Below are positions 31,519 through 41,328 of a DNA stretch of 64,000 bases, in pieces. The notes under the pieces were generated by a model that saw only the letters and a program-made list of their open reading frames with translations, was not told where the DNA came from and searched no databases. This DNA is from Pseudanabaena sp. UWO311. Its GTDB lineage: Bacteria; Cyanobacteriota; Cyanobacteriia; Pseudanabaenales; Pseudanabaenaceae. The stretch is taken from positions 62,001 through 126,000 of the forward strand of contig NZ_SJEE01000003.1 of the NCBI RefSeq assembly GCF_006937785.1. The letters are read 5' to 3'. The translations under genes and the position numbers were made by a program. Position 1 is the stretch's first letter. The number at the start of each line of letters is the position of its first letter.

Positions 31519-34404
31519 ATGTCAGAGCAAAAAGAAGAGCAACAGGGTAACTTCCAGAATAAAGCGCTCAGTGATGTTGAGAAGTTTTTACTCCTGCTCT
31601 CCGATCTAAATATTATTGACTCTGAAAAACCTAAAAATCTTCAAAATCTGCAACGCATAGATGATTCAGGGCTATTAAATATTGAGCATAAAGATGATAA
31701 ATATATAGACATTAAGTCTAGTAAGTCCATCTCCAGACGATTGGAGATCGATCAGGAATTGTCAGCTCAGTCGAAACCTAAATATTTAGATAGGAAATCT
31801 TTAGATGTAGAGCGATCGCCAAATGGACAGAACTCATTGGCTAAGCCCATACAAAAATCTCCAGATGAAGATTTTTTAGATATAGCGCGATCGCCTTCTA
31901 TATACCCTTTCCCTAGTCTGTTAGATGAGCTACCATTTTTAAGAGACATTCAGCCTGCTAATTTAAATGGGTTTGATCAGAATCATGATAAAGATCGACA
32001 TCATGAAAATTTAAATCGCTCAAATCATAATGACAATGTAATCTTAGAAAAAATTGAATCCTCGACAACGGAAGAAGTAGAGACGGTAAATCTTATCCAA
32101 GAGCTTCTTTTTGGCAGTGAAAATGACCAGGTTTCATCTTCACAGATTTCTCAAATAGCATCATTGCAAACCCCTCAGAAAAAATCTCAATCCATTACTC
32201 AATTATCTTCTCAAGCGACTTCTCAGAATCCATCTCCATCTGTCACTGCTCCTAGATCCCAATCACATTCACAAAACAATGATTTAGAAGAATTATCAGA
32301 GGAGGATGATAAAGCAATTCATATGTTACAGGATATTCTGGTTGTTCCAGAGCTAGAAGACTTACGAAACTTCAAAATTGCAGTTGAGCAAAAGCTGGGA
32401 ATAGTCGAAAGTCAGGTTAATAATCCTGCAATCATGAACAAAATTGAAGGGTTGGAAAGTTTATTGCAAAATGCTTCTCGCCGACTTTCAGTAATGGATG
32501 ATGAACAGAGCAATATTCCAATGGAGATTGATAAGGTTAGCGATCGCGTTGCTCAGTTAGAAAATCAAATTAATGAACCAGCAGAATTAGTTCAGCTTTT
32601 GTTGCCAATTATTGCTGAGTTGCTCAGCATCAAAGCAGATCAGGCTAGAGAAGAGATGTGTCAGGCGATAACGCCAATTATTGCTGAGGTGATTTTTGAG
32701 CGATCGCAACTAGATCGATTGTCCATGAGCCATGCGATCGCCGATCTTTTGCCGAATGCGATTAGTGAACAAATTCGTAGTAACCCTGAGCAAATTGCTA
32801 AAGCGCTTGGACCAGAAGTTGGCGCAGCAATTCGCGAACAAATAAGACTTGATCGTGATGAAATCGTTGATGCGCTTGCGCCAGAAATGGGCGCGGCCAT
32901 TAAGCAACAGATTGTGCTTGAACGTGATGCAATGGTTGACGCGCTCTATCCAGTAATTGGAAATACGATCGCTAAATATTTCGCTGAAGCAATTCGTTCG
33001 ATCAATCAAAAAGTTGAGCAGACTTTCAGTGTAGAAGGAGTACAACGAAAAATCCGCGCCAAAATGCAAGGTGTTTCTGAAGCCGAATTAATTCTCAAAG
33101 AATCTGTCCCTTTTGAAATTCAAGCCATCTTCCTGATCCACAATCTTTCGGGATTAGTAATGATTGACATCCAAAAAAGTGACCTTGATGATTTAATCGA
33201 TCCCATTGACTCAGATATGCTAGCAGGGATGTTAACAGCGATTCGGAGCTTTGCTAATGAATGCATGTCCAGATCGGAAAGTACGACAGAACTTGATGCG
33301 ATTAACTACAGTGGCTCCAAAATATTGCTAGAAGTTGCGGGATATTGCTATCTTGCGGTAATCATTCGGGGAGAACCTGACTCAGCCTTAGTAAACAAGA
33401 TTCGCGATGTATTTGGGCGGATTGTGCAAGTCTATGGCGATCGCTTTAAAGAGTTCGACGGCGATCCCAGTATGGTTCCAATGGAGGCTGAAATTGAACT
33501 CAAGACCTTAATGGAATTTGAACATGCTAAAAAATCCAAACAATCACCCAAAACTTTGATTTTTATGAGCTTAGGCATACTTGCTTTAATTTTGGTGCCA
33601 ATAGGAATTTTTCAATATCAATCTAATCGCGATCGCCAACTTGAAGCTAAAGTTTTAGAAGCCTTAACCAGTACGCCCGAACTTGCCGTCTATCGGCTTA
33701 ATGTTGCTGCCGATGGCGATCGGCTGAAATTAACAGGCAAATTGCCAAATCAAAATTTACGCGATCGCGCCCTCCAAGTAGCGATCTCTGCCTCAAAAGC
33801 AGAAATAGCAAACGGTAAGATTAACAATAATATCTATACCGTCAATATCCCGCCCGACCCTGAACTCGTGGCGAACGAAGTCCAGCGGCTTACTAAAGCC
33901 CTAAACTACACTCAGGGGGTGAATATCCAGAGCCAGTTTAAAGATGGGCAAGTAACAATTACTGGACAGATTGAACAGCCGAGCATGATGCCAAAAATTA
34001 CGCAGGCTTTTACTAAAATTGCAGGAATTAATATAGTTAGTAATGGTGTTACGATCTTGACTCCAAAGCTGTCAACACGTATCTACTTTCCCTTGTGGGT
34101 GACAACACTCGAACCATCTGACAACGAAAAGCTAATAGAGGTTAAGTCGTTTCTCGATCTTTACCCAGATTACAATATTAAGATTTTTGTCAAAAATGAT
34201 AATATTGGCGATCCCTCCATCAACTATCAATTAGGGATGAAACGATCTCAAACGGTTCGAGCTGCGCTATTACAAAAAGGCGTAAATGCTAAACGTTTAC
34301 ATATTTCTGGGATAATAGATACATCTACTCATCAACCCTCTGACCAAATGTTAAGATGGGTAGAATTTCAGCCGATTCTAAAGCCAATGTCCGTATCTAA
34401 TTAA
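31519..34404 (+). CDS. Membrane protein: roadblock-like cytosolic region, one TM, BON-like and OmpA-like C-terminus
   Basis: 961 residues from the ATG at 31519, preferred over an in-frame TTG at 31504. Residues 1-260 are polar and low complexity (Ser/Gln/Asp-rich), followed by coiled-coil segments. Residues about 400-500 hold repeated helical units (ALGPEVGAAIREQIRLDRDE, ALAPEMGAAIKQQIVLERDA). Residues about 535-670 (AIFLIHNLSGLVMIDI, DSDMLAGMLTAIRSFANECM, GYCYLAVIIRGEPD) resemble a roadblock/longin-type sensory fold. A single membrane span lies at about 678-700. Then two BON-like repeats and an OmpA-like segment (NYQLGMKRSQTVRAALLQKG). The expected topology is N-inside with the OmpA part outside, reaching peptidoglycan. 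The stop codon abuts the next gene, a small GTPase. Domain calls beyond the TM and OmpA parts are tentative. Confidence 0.8.
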   Translation: MSEQKEEQQGNFQNKALSDVEKFLLLLSDLNIIDSEKPKNLQNLQRIDDSGLLNIEHKDDKYIDIKSSKSISRRLEIDQELSAQSKPKYLDRKSLDVERSPNGQNSLAKPIQKSPDEDFLDIARSPSIYPFPSLLDELPFLRDIQPANLNGFDQNHDKDRHHENLNRSNHNDNVILEKIESSTTEEVETVNLIQELLFGSENDQVSSSQISQIASLQTPQKKSQSITQLSSQATSQNPSPSVTAPRSQSHSQNNDLEELSEEDDKAIHMLQDILVVPELEDLRNFKIAVEQKLGIVESQVNNPAIMNKIEGLESLLQNASRRLSVMDDEQSNIPMEIDKVSDRVAQLENQINEPAELVQLLLPIIAELLSIKADQAREEMCQAITPIIAEVIFERSQLDRLSMSHAIADLLPNAISEQIRSNPEQIAKALGPEVGAAIREQIRLDRDEIVDALAPEMGAAIKQQIVLERDAMVDALYPVIGNTIAKYFAEAIRSINQKVEQTFSVEGVQRKIRAKMQGVSEAELILKESVPFEIQAIFLIHNLSGLVMIDIQKSDLDDLIDPIDSDMLAGMLTAIRSFANECMSRSESTTELDAINYSGSKILLEVAGYCYLAVIIRGEPDSALVNKIRDVFGRIVQVYGDRFKEFDGDPSMVPMEAEIELKTLMEFEHAKKSKQSPKTLIFMSLGILALILVPIGIFQYQSNRDRQLEAKVLEALTSTPELAVYRLNVAADGDRLKLTGKLPNQNLRDRALQVAISASKAEIANGKINNNIYTVNIPPDPELVANEVQRLTKALNYTQGVNIQSQFKDGQVTITGQIEQPSMMPKITQAFTKIAGINIVSNGVTILTPKLSTRIYFPLWVTTLEPSDNEKLIEVKSFLDLYPDYNIKIFVKNDNIGDPSINYQLGMKRSQTVRAALLQKGVNAKRLHISGIIDTSTHQPSDQMLRWVEFQPILKPMSVSN

Positions 34405-34959
34405 ATGCATTCTCCTGCAAAAGTAGTTTCTCAAAAAATATGTCTTATCGGTGATTTTGGCGTTGGCAAAACCAGCCTAATTCGTCAGTTTGTCGATCGT
34501 CAATTTAGTGATAAATACTTGTCTACTGTTGGCGTAAAAATCTCTCGCAAGTTAGTGTCTATTAATAACTTGTCTGATAACACGCCAGTAGATTTAAAAC
34601 AATTGCAATTGATTGTCTGGGATATTGAAGGGAGTACAAGATTTAAGGCGATCGCTCCTAGCTACCTACAGGGAGCAAAAGGAGCCCTAATAGTTGGGGA
34701 TGTAACAAGGCAATCAAGTATGCAAAGCCTCAAAGATCATGTGCAACTTTTTCAATCAATAAATCCCACATCTAGTGTAATTATTTCATTAAATAAAGTT
34801 GATTTGATTGATAAAAATGAAAGAGAGAATCTATTGCACTCTATCCCAACTGAATTCGCTAATCTCAACATACCTATATATATAACTTCCGCTAAAACAG
34901 GTGAAGGTGTAGATGAAACATTCCAAAAACTAGCTCGTCAAATGCTAATGCTAGAATAG
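34405..34959 (+). CDS. Ras/Rab-like small GTPase
   Basis: 184 residues, the size of a stand-alone small GTPase. Motifs: P-loop GDFGVGKT (16-23), switch I threonine in LSTVGVK (Thr 41), G3 WDIEGS (72-77), G4 NKVD (130-133), G5 SAK (162-164). In G3 the residue matching the catalytic Gln of Ras (Q61) is Ser 77, so intrinsic hydrolysis is probably weak and a partner would be needed. There is no C-terminal prenylation motif. The ATG follows directly after the TAA of the OmpA/roadblock-like protein with no gap, so the two are translationally linked and likely work together. Compare MglA/MglB-type bacterial GTPase-roadblock pairs; the specific pathway is unknown. Confidence 0.92.
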   Translation: MHSPAKVVSQKICLIGDFGVGKTSLIRQFVDRQFSDKYLSTVGVKISRKLVSINNLSDNTPVDLKQLQLIVWDIEGSTRFKAIAPSYLQGAKGALIVGDVTRQSSMQSLKDHVQLFQSINPTSSVIISLNKVDLIDKNERENLLHSIPTEFANLNIPIYITSAKTGEGVDETFQKLARQMLMLE

Positions 34960-35050
34960 GTTAATCTCTGCTGTTAAATATTTGTAATTCTATGATTAAA
35001 AATATGTTTGGCAAATAACAATTCGGTATTCTTTTACATCATGAGCTGCT

Positions 35051-37531
35051 ATGAAACAGTCACAACTTCTCAAAAAACTTCTCACTGCTTCAGAGCGATC
35101 GTTCATTATGGTTGATCGCCAGCTTCTGATTACTGATACTTCATTCGGAGCCGAGCGATTTTCTGAGTATCCCTACGAGCCATTGCTAAATAAGGATATT
35201 CGGAATGCATTTCCAGAAACAATTGGTTTAGAAGAATCTTTTAATAGTATTTGGCTTAACCAAGCTACTAGTTTTACGATTAAAGGGATTTGTCGTTCTA
35301 CTAATCCCAATAAACCTCTCTATTTTGATTTTTATATCATCGGAACAAATGAATTAGAAGAGGCAGATAAAAATATCATCATCTGTATTGAAGATGTCAC
35401 AGATATAATGATCATGTCTCAAGCATTAATGCAAAGGGCAAATGAGTCTGATTTAATGGCTAATGCCTTGCAAAGATCAAATGAATATATTGATAAAATC
35501 ATTTCTGCAATGGCAGATGCGTTGATAGTTACTGATCATCAAGGCAGAATTAAAACTGTAAATCCTGCGGCTATCAATTTATTTGGTTATACCCAAAAAG
35601 AGCTAATTGATCGTTCGATTTCTTCATTATTTAAAAATCCCAATCAACTAGAGTTAATTCATCAAAGTCATCTTGAAAATCAATCTGTTAGTGAACAATC
35701 TCTAGATAGCGATCGCTATTTTACAAACCTTGAAATATTATGCGTATCGAAAAACAAAGAAGAGATTTTGATCGCATTTTCTTGCTCAACTATACAAAAC
35801 CAACAAATCGAATACAGTATTGAATCAAATGACAGCTTTGTTTATGTTGGTCGTGATATTACAGAACTAAAACGTAAAGAACAAGAGTTATTAGCTGCCA
35901 GACAATTTGCCGAGCAATCTGCCAAAGCTAAAAGTATCTTCTTGGCAAATATGAGTCATGAAATTCGCACTCCCATGAATGGTGTTTTGGGAATGACCGA
36001 CCTATTGCTTGGTACATCTTTAGATGACCACCAGCAGGACTTTGTCGAAAATATTCGACTGAGTGGCAATCTATTACTCAGTTTGATTAATCGTATTTTG
36101 GATTTATCAAAGTTAGAAGAAGGTGAATTGGAATTAGAAAATTCGCCATTTAATTTAGAGCAATGCATAGAAGAAATCCTTGAACTTTTTGCTTTGCAAG
36201 TGCATAATCATGGATTGGAACTTAATGCCTGTTTTGAAGAAGGTTTACCTAATTTCCTAATGGCTGATACGGTTAGATTTCGCCAAATCATGATGAATTT
36301 AATTGGTAATGCCGTTAAGTTTACTACTGAAGGTGAAATCATTGTGCAAGTCGAACGCGATCGCGCTTTTGAGCAGACTTTAACAATGTCACAACCTCAA
36401 ATCTATTTACGGTTCTCTGTTATCGATACAGGTATTGGCATTGATCCCGCTAATCAGAACAAGCTTTTTAAACCATTTTCGCAAGTTGATACTTCCACCC
36501 ATCGTCGTTTTGGTGGAACTGGATTAGGATTAGCGATTAGTCGTCAGTTAGTGGAGTTAATGCAAGGCGAGATTGGTGTATCCAGTCCAGTGATAGATGG
36601 AAAAGGTACTTGTTTTTGGTTCAGAATTCCTTTTACTCTTCAGCCACCCCAAGATCAGGAATTTTTGAATTATGATTCGCAAGCTTTAAGTAATCGAAAT
36701 ATTTTAGTGATTTCATCAAATAAACATTCTCGCTACACAATTCGTCATTACCTCACTAAACTAGTTGCAGAAATTTATGAAGCATCAAATATTAGTGAAG
36801 CGCTCGCTTATTTGAACTCAAAAAAGCAAGTTGATGTAGCATTAATCGATTGGAGTTTAACTGGTTTTAATGGATCGCAATTAGTTAAACAAATTCATGG
36901 GATAGAGAACTTTGCCGACTTACCCCTTATAGCGGTGTTAACTGCAAATCGTCAAGGTGAAATCGAAACAGTTATTAATCAAGGTTTTTGTGGATATGTG
37001 ACAAAACCTTTCAAACAGCAACGATTATTAAAAGCAGTATTTTTGTCTTTGGGAATTGATCTTCCTGCTTTTGTAAATGATTCACTTTCTTCTAGTACAG
37101 TTGTTCCTGATCTTCGTAATAATTCTAAAGAGAAAGGTGGCTTAGAAAAGTTCAAAAACTTAAAAGTTCTATTGGCTGAAGACAATATTGTTAATCAGAA
37201 AGTTATAATGACGTATCTATCTCAACTAGGCTGTCAAGCAGAACTCGCTGAAAATGGAGAACAGGTATTGCAGTTAATGCAGACTAAAGATTACGACGTT
37301 GTTTTGATGGATTGTCAGATGCCTTTATTGGATGGATATGCAACTACTGAGAGCATTCGCCAACTCGAAGCTACTGCTGAATTATCTAAGCATGTCGTGA
37401 TCATCGCGATGACCGCTAATGCTTTTACAGAAGATCGTGATCGCTGTTTAGCAGTCGGAATGGATGATTTTCTGAGTAAACCGATCCGCAGGCAACAACT
37501 TAAGGAGACTCTTGAAAATTGGATTAGGTAA
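35051..37531 (+). CDS. Hybrid histidine kinase with PAS domains and two receiver domains
   Basis: 826 residues, no membrane span, so cytosolic. Residues 1-120 are PAS-like; a clear PAS follows at about 145-275 (ADALIVTDHQGRIKTVNPAA, LFGYTQKEL). HisKA has FLANMSHEIRTPMNG with phospho-His 303. HATPase_c has N box NLIGNAVKF (about 416), DTGIGID (about 459) and GGTGLGLAIS (about 488). Receiver 1 (about 550-670) keeps an Asp in ALIDWSLTG and the TKP lysine but lacks the usual acidic pair, reading ISSNK, so it may be a weak or pseudo-receiver. Receiver 2 (about 703-822) is canonical: LLAEDN, VLMDCQMPLLDG with Asp about 753, SKP. It lies 91 bases after the GTPase and 12 bases before cobK; whether it serves the GTPase system is open. 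Confidence 0.93.
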   Translation: MKQSQLLKKLLTASERSFIMVDRQLLITDTSFGAERFSEYPYEPLLNKDIRNAFPETIGLEESFNSIWLNQATSFTIKGICRSTNPNKPLYFDFYIIGTNELEEADKNIIICIEDVTDIMIMSQALMQRANESDLMANALQRSNEYIDKIISAMADALIVTDHQGRIKTVNPAAINLFGYTQKELIDRSISSLFKNPNQLELIHQSHLENQSVSEQSLDSDRYFTNLEILCVSKNKEEILIAFSCSTIQNQQIEYSIESNDSFVYVGRDITELKRKEQELLAARQFAEQSAKAKSIFLANMSHEIRTPMNGVLGMTDLLLGTSLDDHQQDFVENIRLSGNLLLSLINRILDLSKLEEGELELENSPFNLEQCIEEILELFALQVHNHGLELNACFEEGLPNFLMADTVRFRQIMMNLIGNAVKFTTEGEIIVQVERDRAFEQTLTMSQPQIYLRFSVIDTGIGIDPANQNKLFKPFSQVDTSTHRRFGGTGLGLAISRQLVELMQGEIGVSSPVIDGKGTCFWFRIPFTLQPPQDQEFLNYDSQALSNRNILVISSNKHSRYTIRHYLTKLVAEIYEASNISEALAYLNSKKQVDVALIDWSLTGFNGSQLVKQIHGIENFADLPLIAVLTANRQGEIETVINQGFCGYVTKPFKQQRLLKAVFLSLGIDLPAFVNDSLSSSTVVPDLRNNSKEKGGLEKFKNLKVLLAEDNIVNQKVIMTYLSQLGCQAELAENGEQVLQLMQTKDYDVVLMDCQMPLLDGYATTESIRQLEATAELSKHVVIIAMTANAFTEDRDRCLAVGMDDFLSKPIRRQQLKETLENWIR

Positions 37532-37543
37532 GCATCGGCTATC

Positions 37544-38311
37544 ATGAAAAAAGTTCTCATTTTAGGTGGCACTGGTGATGCTGTTAAACTTGCTGCGAAA
37601 CTGGCAACCATTCCCGAAATAGCAATAATTAGTTCTCTTGCGGGACGCACCAAAAAGCCCTCAGCCCTGGTTGGGGAAGTTCGTATCGGCGGATTTGGAG
37701 GAGCGGATGGATTAGCTAACTTCTTGAAAGAAAATGCTATAGATTTCCTGATCGATGCAACGCATCCCTGTGCGGGGCAAATCACCATGAATGGCGCGAT
37801 CGCAGTCAAAGCAGCTAACATTCCCCATCTCATGCTCGTTCGTCCACAATGGGAGAGAGTATCTGGCGATAATTGGATTGAAGTGGAAAGTGTGGCAGCA
37901 GCAGCTCAAGCTATTCCTGCATCTATAAATCGAGTATTTATTACATCAGGGAGACAACAACTAGAGCCATTTTTACAGCGATCGCAATTTCATCCAGAAA
38001 CTTGGTATTTAATGCGCTCCATCGATCCTCCTGACATTGAATTACCCAATAGTGAAGTACTACTTGAGCGAGGGCCATTTAGTTTAGAACAAGAACGCCA
38101 TTTATTGCGAAAATATCAGATTCAAGCGATTGTAAGTAAAAATAGTGGTGGTGATGCGACCTATGCCAAAATTATCGCCGCGAGAGAATTAGGAATTCCG
38201 ATTATTATGGTACAGCGTCCTGTAATGCCCGAAGGCGAAAAGGCAACAAGTATTGAAGCAACGATCTCATGGTTGAATCTAAAAACCTCAAAATTAGGTG
38301 GCGCTAAATAG
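37544..38311 (+). CDS. cobK: Cobalt-precorrin-6A reductase
   Basis: 255 residues, normal for CobK/CbiJ. It reduces precorrin-6A (or the cobalt form) with NADPH in cobalamin biosynthesis. Motifs: N-terminal LILGGTGDAVKLA, SSLAGRT, VRIGGFGGADGL, IDATHPCAGQITMNGA, RVFITSGRQQLEPF, LERGPFSLEQE, SKNSGGDATYAKI and the end VQRPVMPEG. It starts 12 bases after the hybrid kinase stop codon, so it may ride on that transcript. A hairpin overlaps its stop region. It is next to hemH and ho1, forming a small tetrapyrrole cluster. Confidence 0.93.
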   Translation: MKKVLILGGTGDAVKLAAKLATIPEIAIISSLAGRTKKPSALVGEVRIGGFGGADGLANFLKENAIDFLIDATHPCAGQITMNGAIAVKAANIPHLMLVRPQWERVSGDNWIEVESVAAAAQAIPASINRVFITSGRQQLEPFLQRSQFHPETWYLMRSIDPPDIELPNSEVLLERGPFSLEQERHLLRKYQIQAIVSKNSGGDATYAKIIAARELGIPIIMVQRPVMPEGEKATSIEATISWLNLKTSKLGGAK

Positions 38312-38349
38312 GTGAGAATGAGCGGCGCTTTGCGCCGACCATTCTCACC
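38311..38349. terminator. Hairpin at the end of cobK
   Basis: GGTGAGAATG and CATTCTCACC are perfect arms around CGGCGCTTTGCGCCG. It begins at the last base of the cobK stop codon. There is no strong T run, so termination is likely but not certain. The rest of the 319-base gap up to hemH shows nothing else I can name. Confidence 0.6.
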
Positions 38350-38630
38350 ATATAAATCCTTTCCTTTTTGGGACTAGCCAAAATTAGTCTCATAAATGAG
38401 AATTATTAGCTTTTCTCAAAATCAATGCTCACAGCATTTTTCAATCAAAACAGAATCAATAAACCTTTGAAAGCATTGCATTGAAACACTTTCAAAAATT
38501 TATTGTGGTTCGTCAGCTCGGAAATTGCTGTAATATCTGGATAAAATGGTATAACGTTCCTGACGCTAGCTATAATTAGTGAAACTTGATCTTAATGATA
38601 AATAAATTTTAAAGGGATATAACGATTGAC

Positions 38631-39782
38631 ATGGGGCGATTAGGCGTTTTACTTCTGAACCTCGGTGGACCCGACAAACTAGAGGATGTCCGCCCATTTT
38701 TGTATAACTTATTTTCTGATCCAGAAATTATTCGTTTGCCTTCGCCTTTACTGCAAGCACCTTTGGCTTGGCTAATCTCGACCCTGCGCTTTAAAAAATC
38801 TCAGGAAAACTACAAAAAAATTGGCGGTGGTTCTCCGCTACGGCGCATTACTGAAGCTCAAGGACAAGCATTAAAAGCCCAGCTTCAGCAAAATGGTCAC
38901 GATGTTAATGTCTATATCGGAATGCGTTACTGGAATCCTTTCACGGAAGAAGCGATCGCCCAAATTAAACGGGACAAAATCGAAGAATTAGTCATTTTGC
39001 CTCTGTATCCTCAATTTTCAATTAGTACCACAGGTTCTAGCTTTAGATTACTAAATCGCATTTGGCTACGAGATCCAGAATTACAAAAAATTAAATATAC
39101 AGTTGTGCCTTCTTGGTACGACAATGCAGGCTATCTGCAAGCAATGTCAAATCTGATAGCCACCAAGCTTGATCAAGTTAAAAATCCTAGTGAAGCTTAT
39201 ATATTCTTTAGTGCCCACGGTGTACCTGTCAGCTACATCAAAGAAGCAGGCGATCCTTATCAAAAAGAGATCGAAACTTGCGCGGCTCTAATCATGCAAA
39301 AACTTAATCGCGCCAATCCCTACAAGCTTGCCTACCAAAGCCGCGTTGGCCCCGTCGAATGGTTACAACCATATACAGATGTGGCGATCGTCGAGCTTGC
39401 TGAGCAAGGCGTAAAAGAATTGGTAGTAGTACCCATCAGTTTTGTGTCTGAGCATATCGAAACCCTCGAAGAAATCGATATGGAATACCGCGAAATTGCT
39501 GAACATGCTGGGATTGAGACTTTTGCAAGAGTTCCTGCTCCTGATACTGACCCGATTTTTATTCAAGCTTTGGCTGATGTTGTGACAAAAGCTTTAAGCG
39601 ATCGCCCCATTACCTTTGCTGAAACTATCCAACCTCAAAAGGACACTAAACTCTATCCTCAAGAGCGTTGGGAATGGGGAATGACCCAATCCGCAGAAGT
39701 ATGGAATGGACGCTTAGCAATGCTAGGTTTCCTGATCTTGCTACTAGAGCTATGGCTAGGACGAGGAATGTTGGTGCAATAG
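38631..39782 (+). CDS. hemH: Ferrochelatase with C-terminal chlorophyll-binding tail
   Basis: 383 residues. Inserts Fe(II) into protoporphyrin IX to make heme, at the thylakoid or plasma membrane. Motifs: [49 protein letters not shown], the FSAHGVP histidine signature, [11 protein letters not shown] and [14 protein letters not shown]. After a linker, the tail [20 protein letters not shown] plus a hydrophobic helix is the CAB/LHC-like motif typical of cyanobacterial and plastid FeCH; in Synechocystis this motif links heme and chlorophyll synthesis. Convergent with ho1 through a bidirectional hairpin. Confidence 0.96.
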   Translation: MGRLGVLLLNLGGPDKLEDVRPFLYNLFSDPEIIRLPSPLLQAPLAWLISTLRFKKSQENYKKIGGGSPLRRITEAQGQALKAQLQQNGHDVNVYIGMRYWNPFTEEAIAQIKRDKIEELVILPLYPQFSISTTGSSFRLLNRIWLRDPELQKIKYTVVPSWYDNAGYLQAMSNLIATKLDQVKNPSEAYIFFSAHGVPVSYIKEAGDPYQKEIETCAALIMQKLNRANPYKLAYQSRVGPVEWLQPYTDVAIVELAEQGVKELVVVPISFVSEHIETLEEIDMEYREIAEHAGIETFARVPAPDTDPIFIQALADVVTKALSDRPITFAETIQPQKDTKLYPQERWEWGMTQSAEVWNGRLAMLGFLILLLELWLGRGMLVQ

Positions 39783-39837
39783 CAAACCCAAAAAGAAAAG
39801 CGCCCGCGTAGCGGGCGCTTTTCTTTTTGGGTTTGCT
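39781..39837. terminator. Bidirectional terminator hairpin between hemH and ho1
   Basis: A perfect 27-bp stem: AGCAAACCCAAAAAGAAAAG plus CGCCCGC, loop GTA, and the exact complement. A/T-rich outer arms give U-rich tails in both directions. It overlaps the hemH stop codon. Confidence 0.85.
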
Positions 39838-39842
39838 AAAAG

Positions 39843-40580
39843 CTAACTAGCTGCTTTAGTTTCACGACGGACAGAGCCATTCTCTTTTGGCTCGCCCTTG
39901 ATCTTGGTGAGTAGTGAATTCCAACCAAACTTGGTCAAAGCCACAAACCAGTTCCCTTCTAACTCACGGAACATTGCCATATTCATATGAAATGAAGCAT
40001 TAGCTTCATCAACAATGCGTTCGGCTGTGGCAGCATCTACAGGCAAGGTGTCAAGAGCTTCGCGATAGCGCTTTTTGAATTCACCATGGTTACGAATGTC
40101 ATCAAATTCATAGAAAGCTGTTCCCTTGTCGTCTTGTAAACCCATTGCCTCTTTAGCAATTTTCTTCAGGATCTGACCGCCTGAAAGATCGCCCATATAG
40201 CGAGTATAAGCATGAGCAACCAATAGTACAGGGTCATTAGCCGAAATCTCGCGGATACGAGCAAGATATTTCTCACAAGCAGGGGTAGGCTTAAACTCTT
40301 CGCGCCAATTGGAGCCAAAGTAGAACAACATATCAAGTTCTAGACTCTTTTCACGCCATAGTTCGCGGTAATAAAGCTTACTAAGAACTGGATCGTTTTT
40401 ATGAACTTCAAACTCAGCCTCAATCGCCTTATAAACAAAATAAAGGTTTCCCACAAGTCTGCTGTAGGAGGTTTTGTCAACCACACCTTTTAAAAAGCAT
40501 TTGATAAAATCGGTACTCTCTGCTGCTGAATGAGATTTTTGTGTGCCTACACGCAAGAGTGTCGCTAAACCTTGACTCAT
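39843..40580 (-). CDS. ho1: Heme oxygenase (biliverdin-forming)
   Basis: 245 residues, typical of cyanobacterial HO1. Cleaves heme with ferredoxin as reductant to biliverdin IX-alpha, iron and CO, the first step to phycobilins. The proximal heme ligand is His 17 in RVGTQKSHSAAES. Other motifs: YSRLVGNLYFVYKAIE, HAYTRYMGDLSGGQILKKIA and the conserved C-terminal helix AFHMN-like ASFHMNMAMFRELEG. Convergent with hemH, so heme production and heme breakdown sit side by side. The 388 bases upstream (40581-40968), shared divergently with ndhC, must hold both promoters; I see no clear operator there. Confidence 0.95.
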   Translation of the reverse strand: MSQGLATLLRVGTQKSHSAAESTDFIKCFLKGVVDKTSYSRLVGNLYFVYKAIEAEFEVHKNDPVLSKLYYRELWREKSLELDMLFYFGSNWREEFKPTPACEKYLARIREISANDPVLLVAHAYTRYMGDLSGGQILKKIAKEAMGLQDDKGTAFYEFDDIRNHGEFKKRYREALDTLPVDAATAERIVDEANASFHMNMAMFRELEGNWFVALTKFGWNSLLTKIKGEPKENGSVRRETKAAS

Positions 40581-40968
40581 GAGATCTCCTAAATTTTTTT
40601 AATTATTTTTAATTTAAAGTGACGTGATTGCTCATATTAGGCAGTGCTTTGCACTACTTCACATGAATTTAAAATTAGTAGTAAAAACAGCAATAAAAAT
40701 GATTCAAGAAATATATGCTGGGATAAATTAATCCAGATAATTGCAGGTGAATCAAAAAACTGCGATCGCAGCTAAAGCCTCAAAATCAACAGCATTTGAC
40801 ATAAGTTTCAATTATATAAGCCAAGCCATAGAAAAATTTCTAGTCTGTAACAAATTTTCATCTACCATCCCTCCCATATAATGTACCTAGGATCTCCTAA
40901 TGAGTAGAAGAGCTAAGGTTCATTACAAATTAGATTTTAGTCAAGCTAGCTTGAAGAGGTAATAAATT

Positions 40969-41328
40969 TTGGTTTTAAGCGGATACGAATACTTACTGGT
41001 ATTCATCATTGTTTGTACGCTAGTCCCACTATCAGGGCTAGGACTGTCTGCTCTGTTAAGCCCAAAACAGTCAGGAGCCGCAGGTCGTACCACCTACGAA
41101 TCAGGCTGTGAACCCATTGGGGGAGCTTGGATACAGTTTAATATTCGTTATTATATGTTCGCACTTGCCTTCGTTATATTTGACGTAGAAACGGTATTTC
41201 TATACCCTTGGGCAGTTGCATTTAGTAAACTAGGCTTGCTTGCCTTTGTGGAAGCACTTATTTTTATTAGTATTCTCGTGTTAGGTCTAGTCTACGCTTG
41301 GAGAAAAGGAGCCTTAGAATGGTCATGA
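40969..41328 (+). CDS. ndhC: NAD(P)H-quinone oxidoreductase subunit 3 (NdhC)
   Basis: 119 residues, three membrane spans, part of the membrane arm of thylakoid NDH-1 used in respiration and cyclic electron flow. Matches the family from SGYEYLLVF through [34 protein letters not shown] and [12 protein letters not shown]. The start is a TTG at 40969; the family N-terminus aligns here and AGAGGT lies about 8 bases upstream. First of the ndhC-ndhK-ndhJ operon; it overlaps ndhK. Confidence 0.96.
   Translation: MVLSGYEYLLVFIIVCTLVPLSGLGLSALLSPKQSGAAGRTTYESGCEPIGGAWIQFNIRYYMFALAFVIFDVETVFLYPWAVAFSKLGLLAFVEALIFISILVLGLVYAWRKGALEWS

Noticed and set aside
31394-31609. ORF overlapping the start of the OmpA-like gene
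   Set aside because: It runs through a terminator hairpin and overlaps the real gene in another frame.
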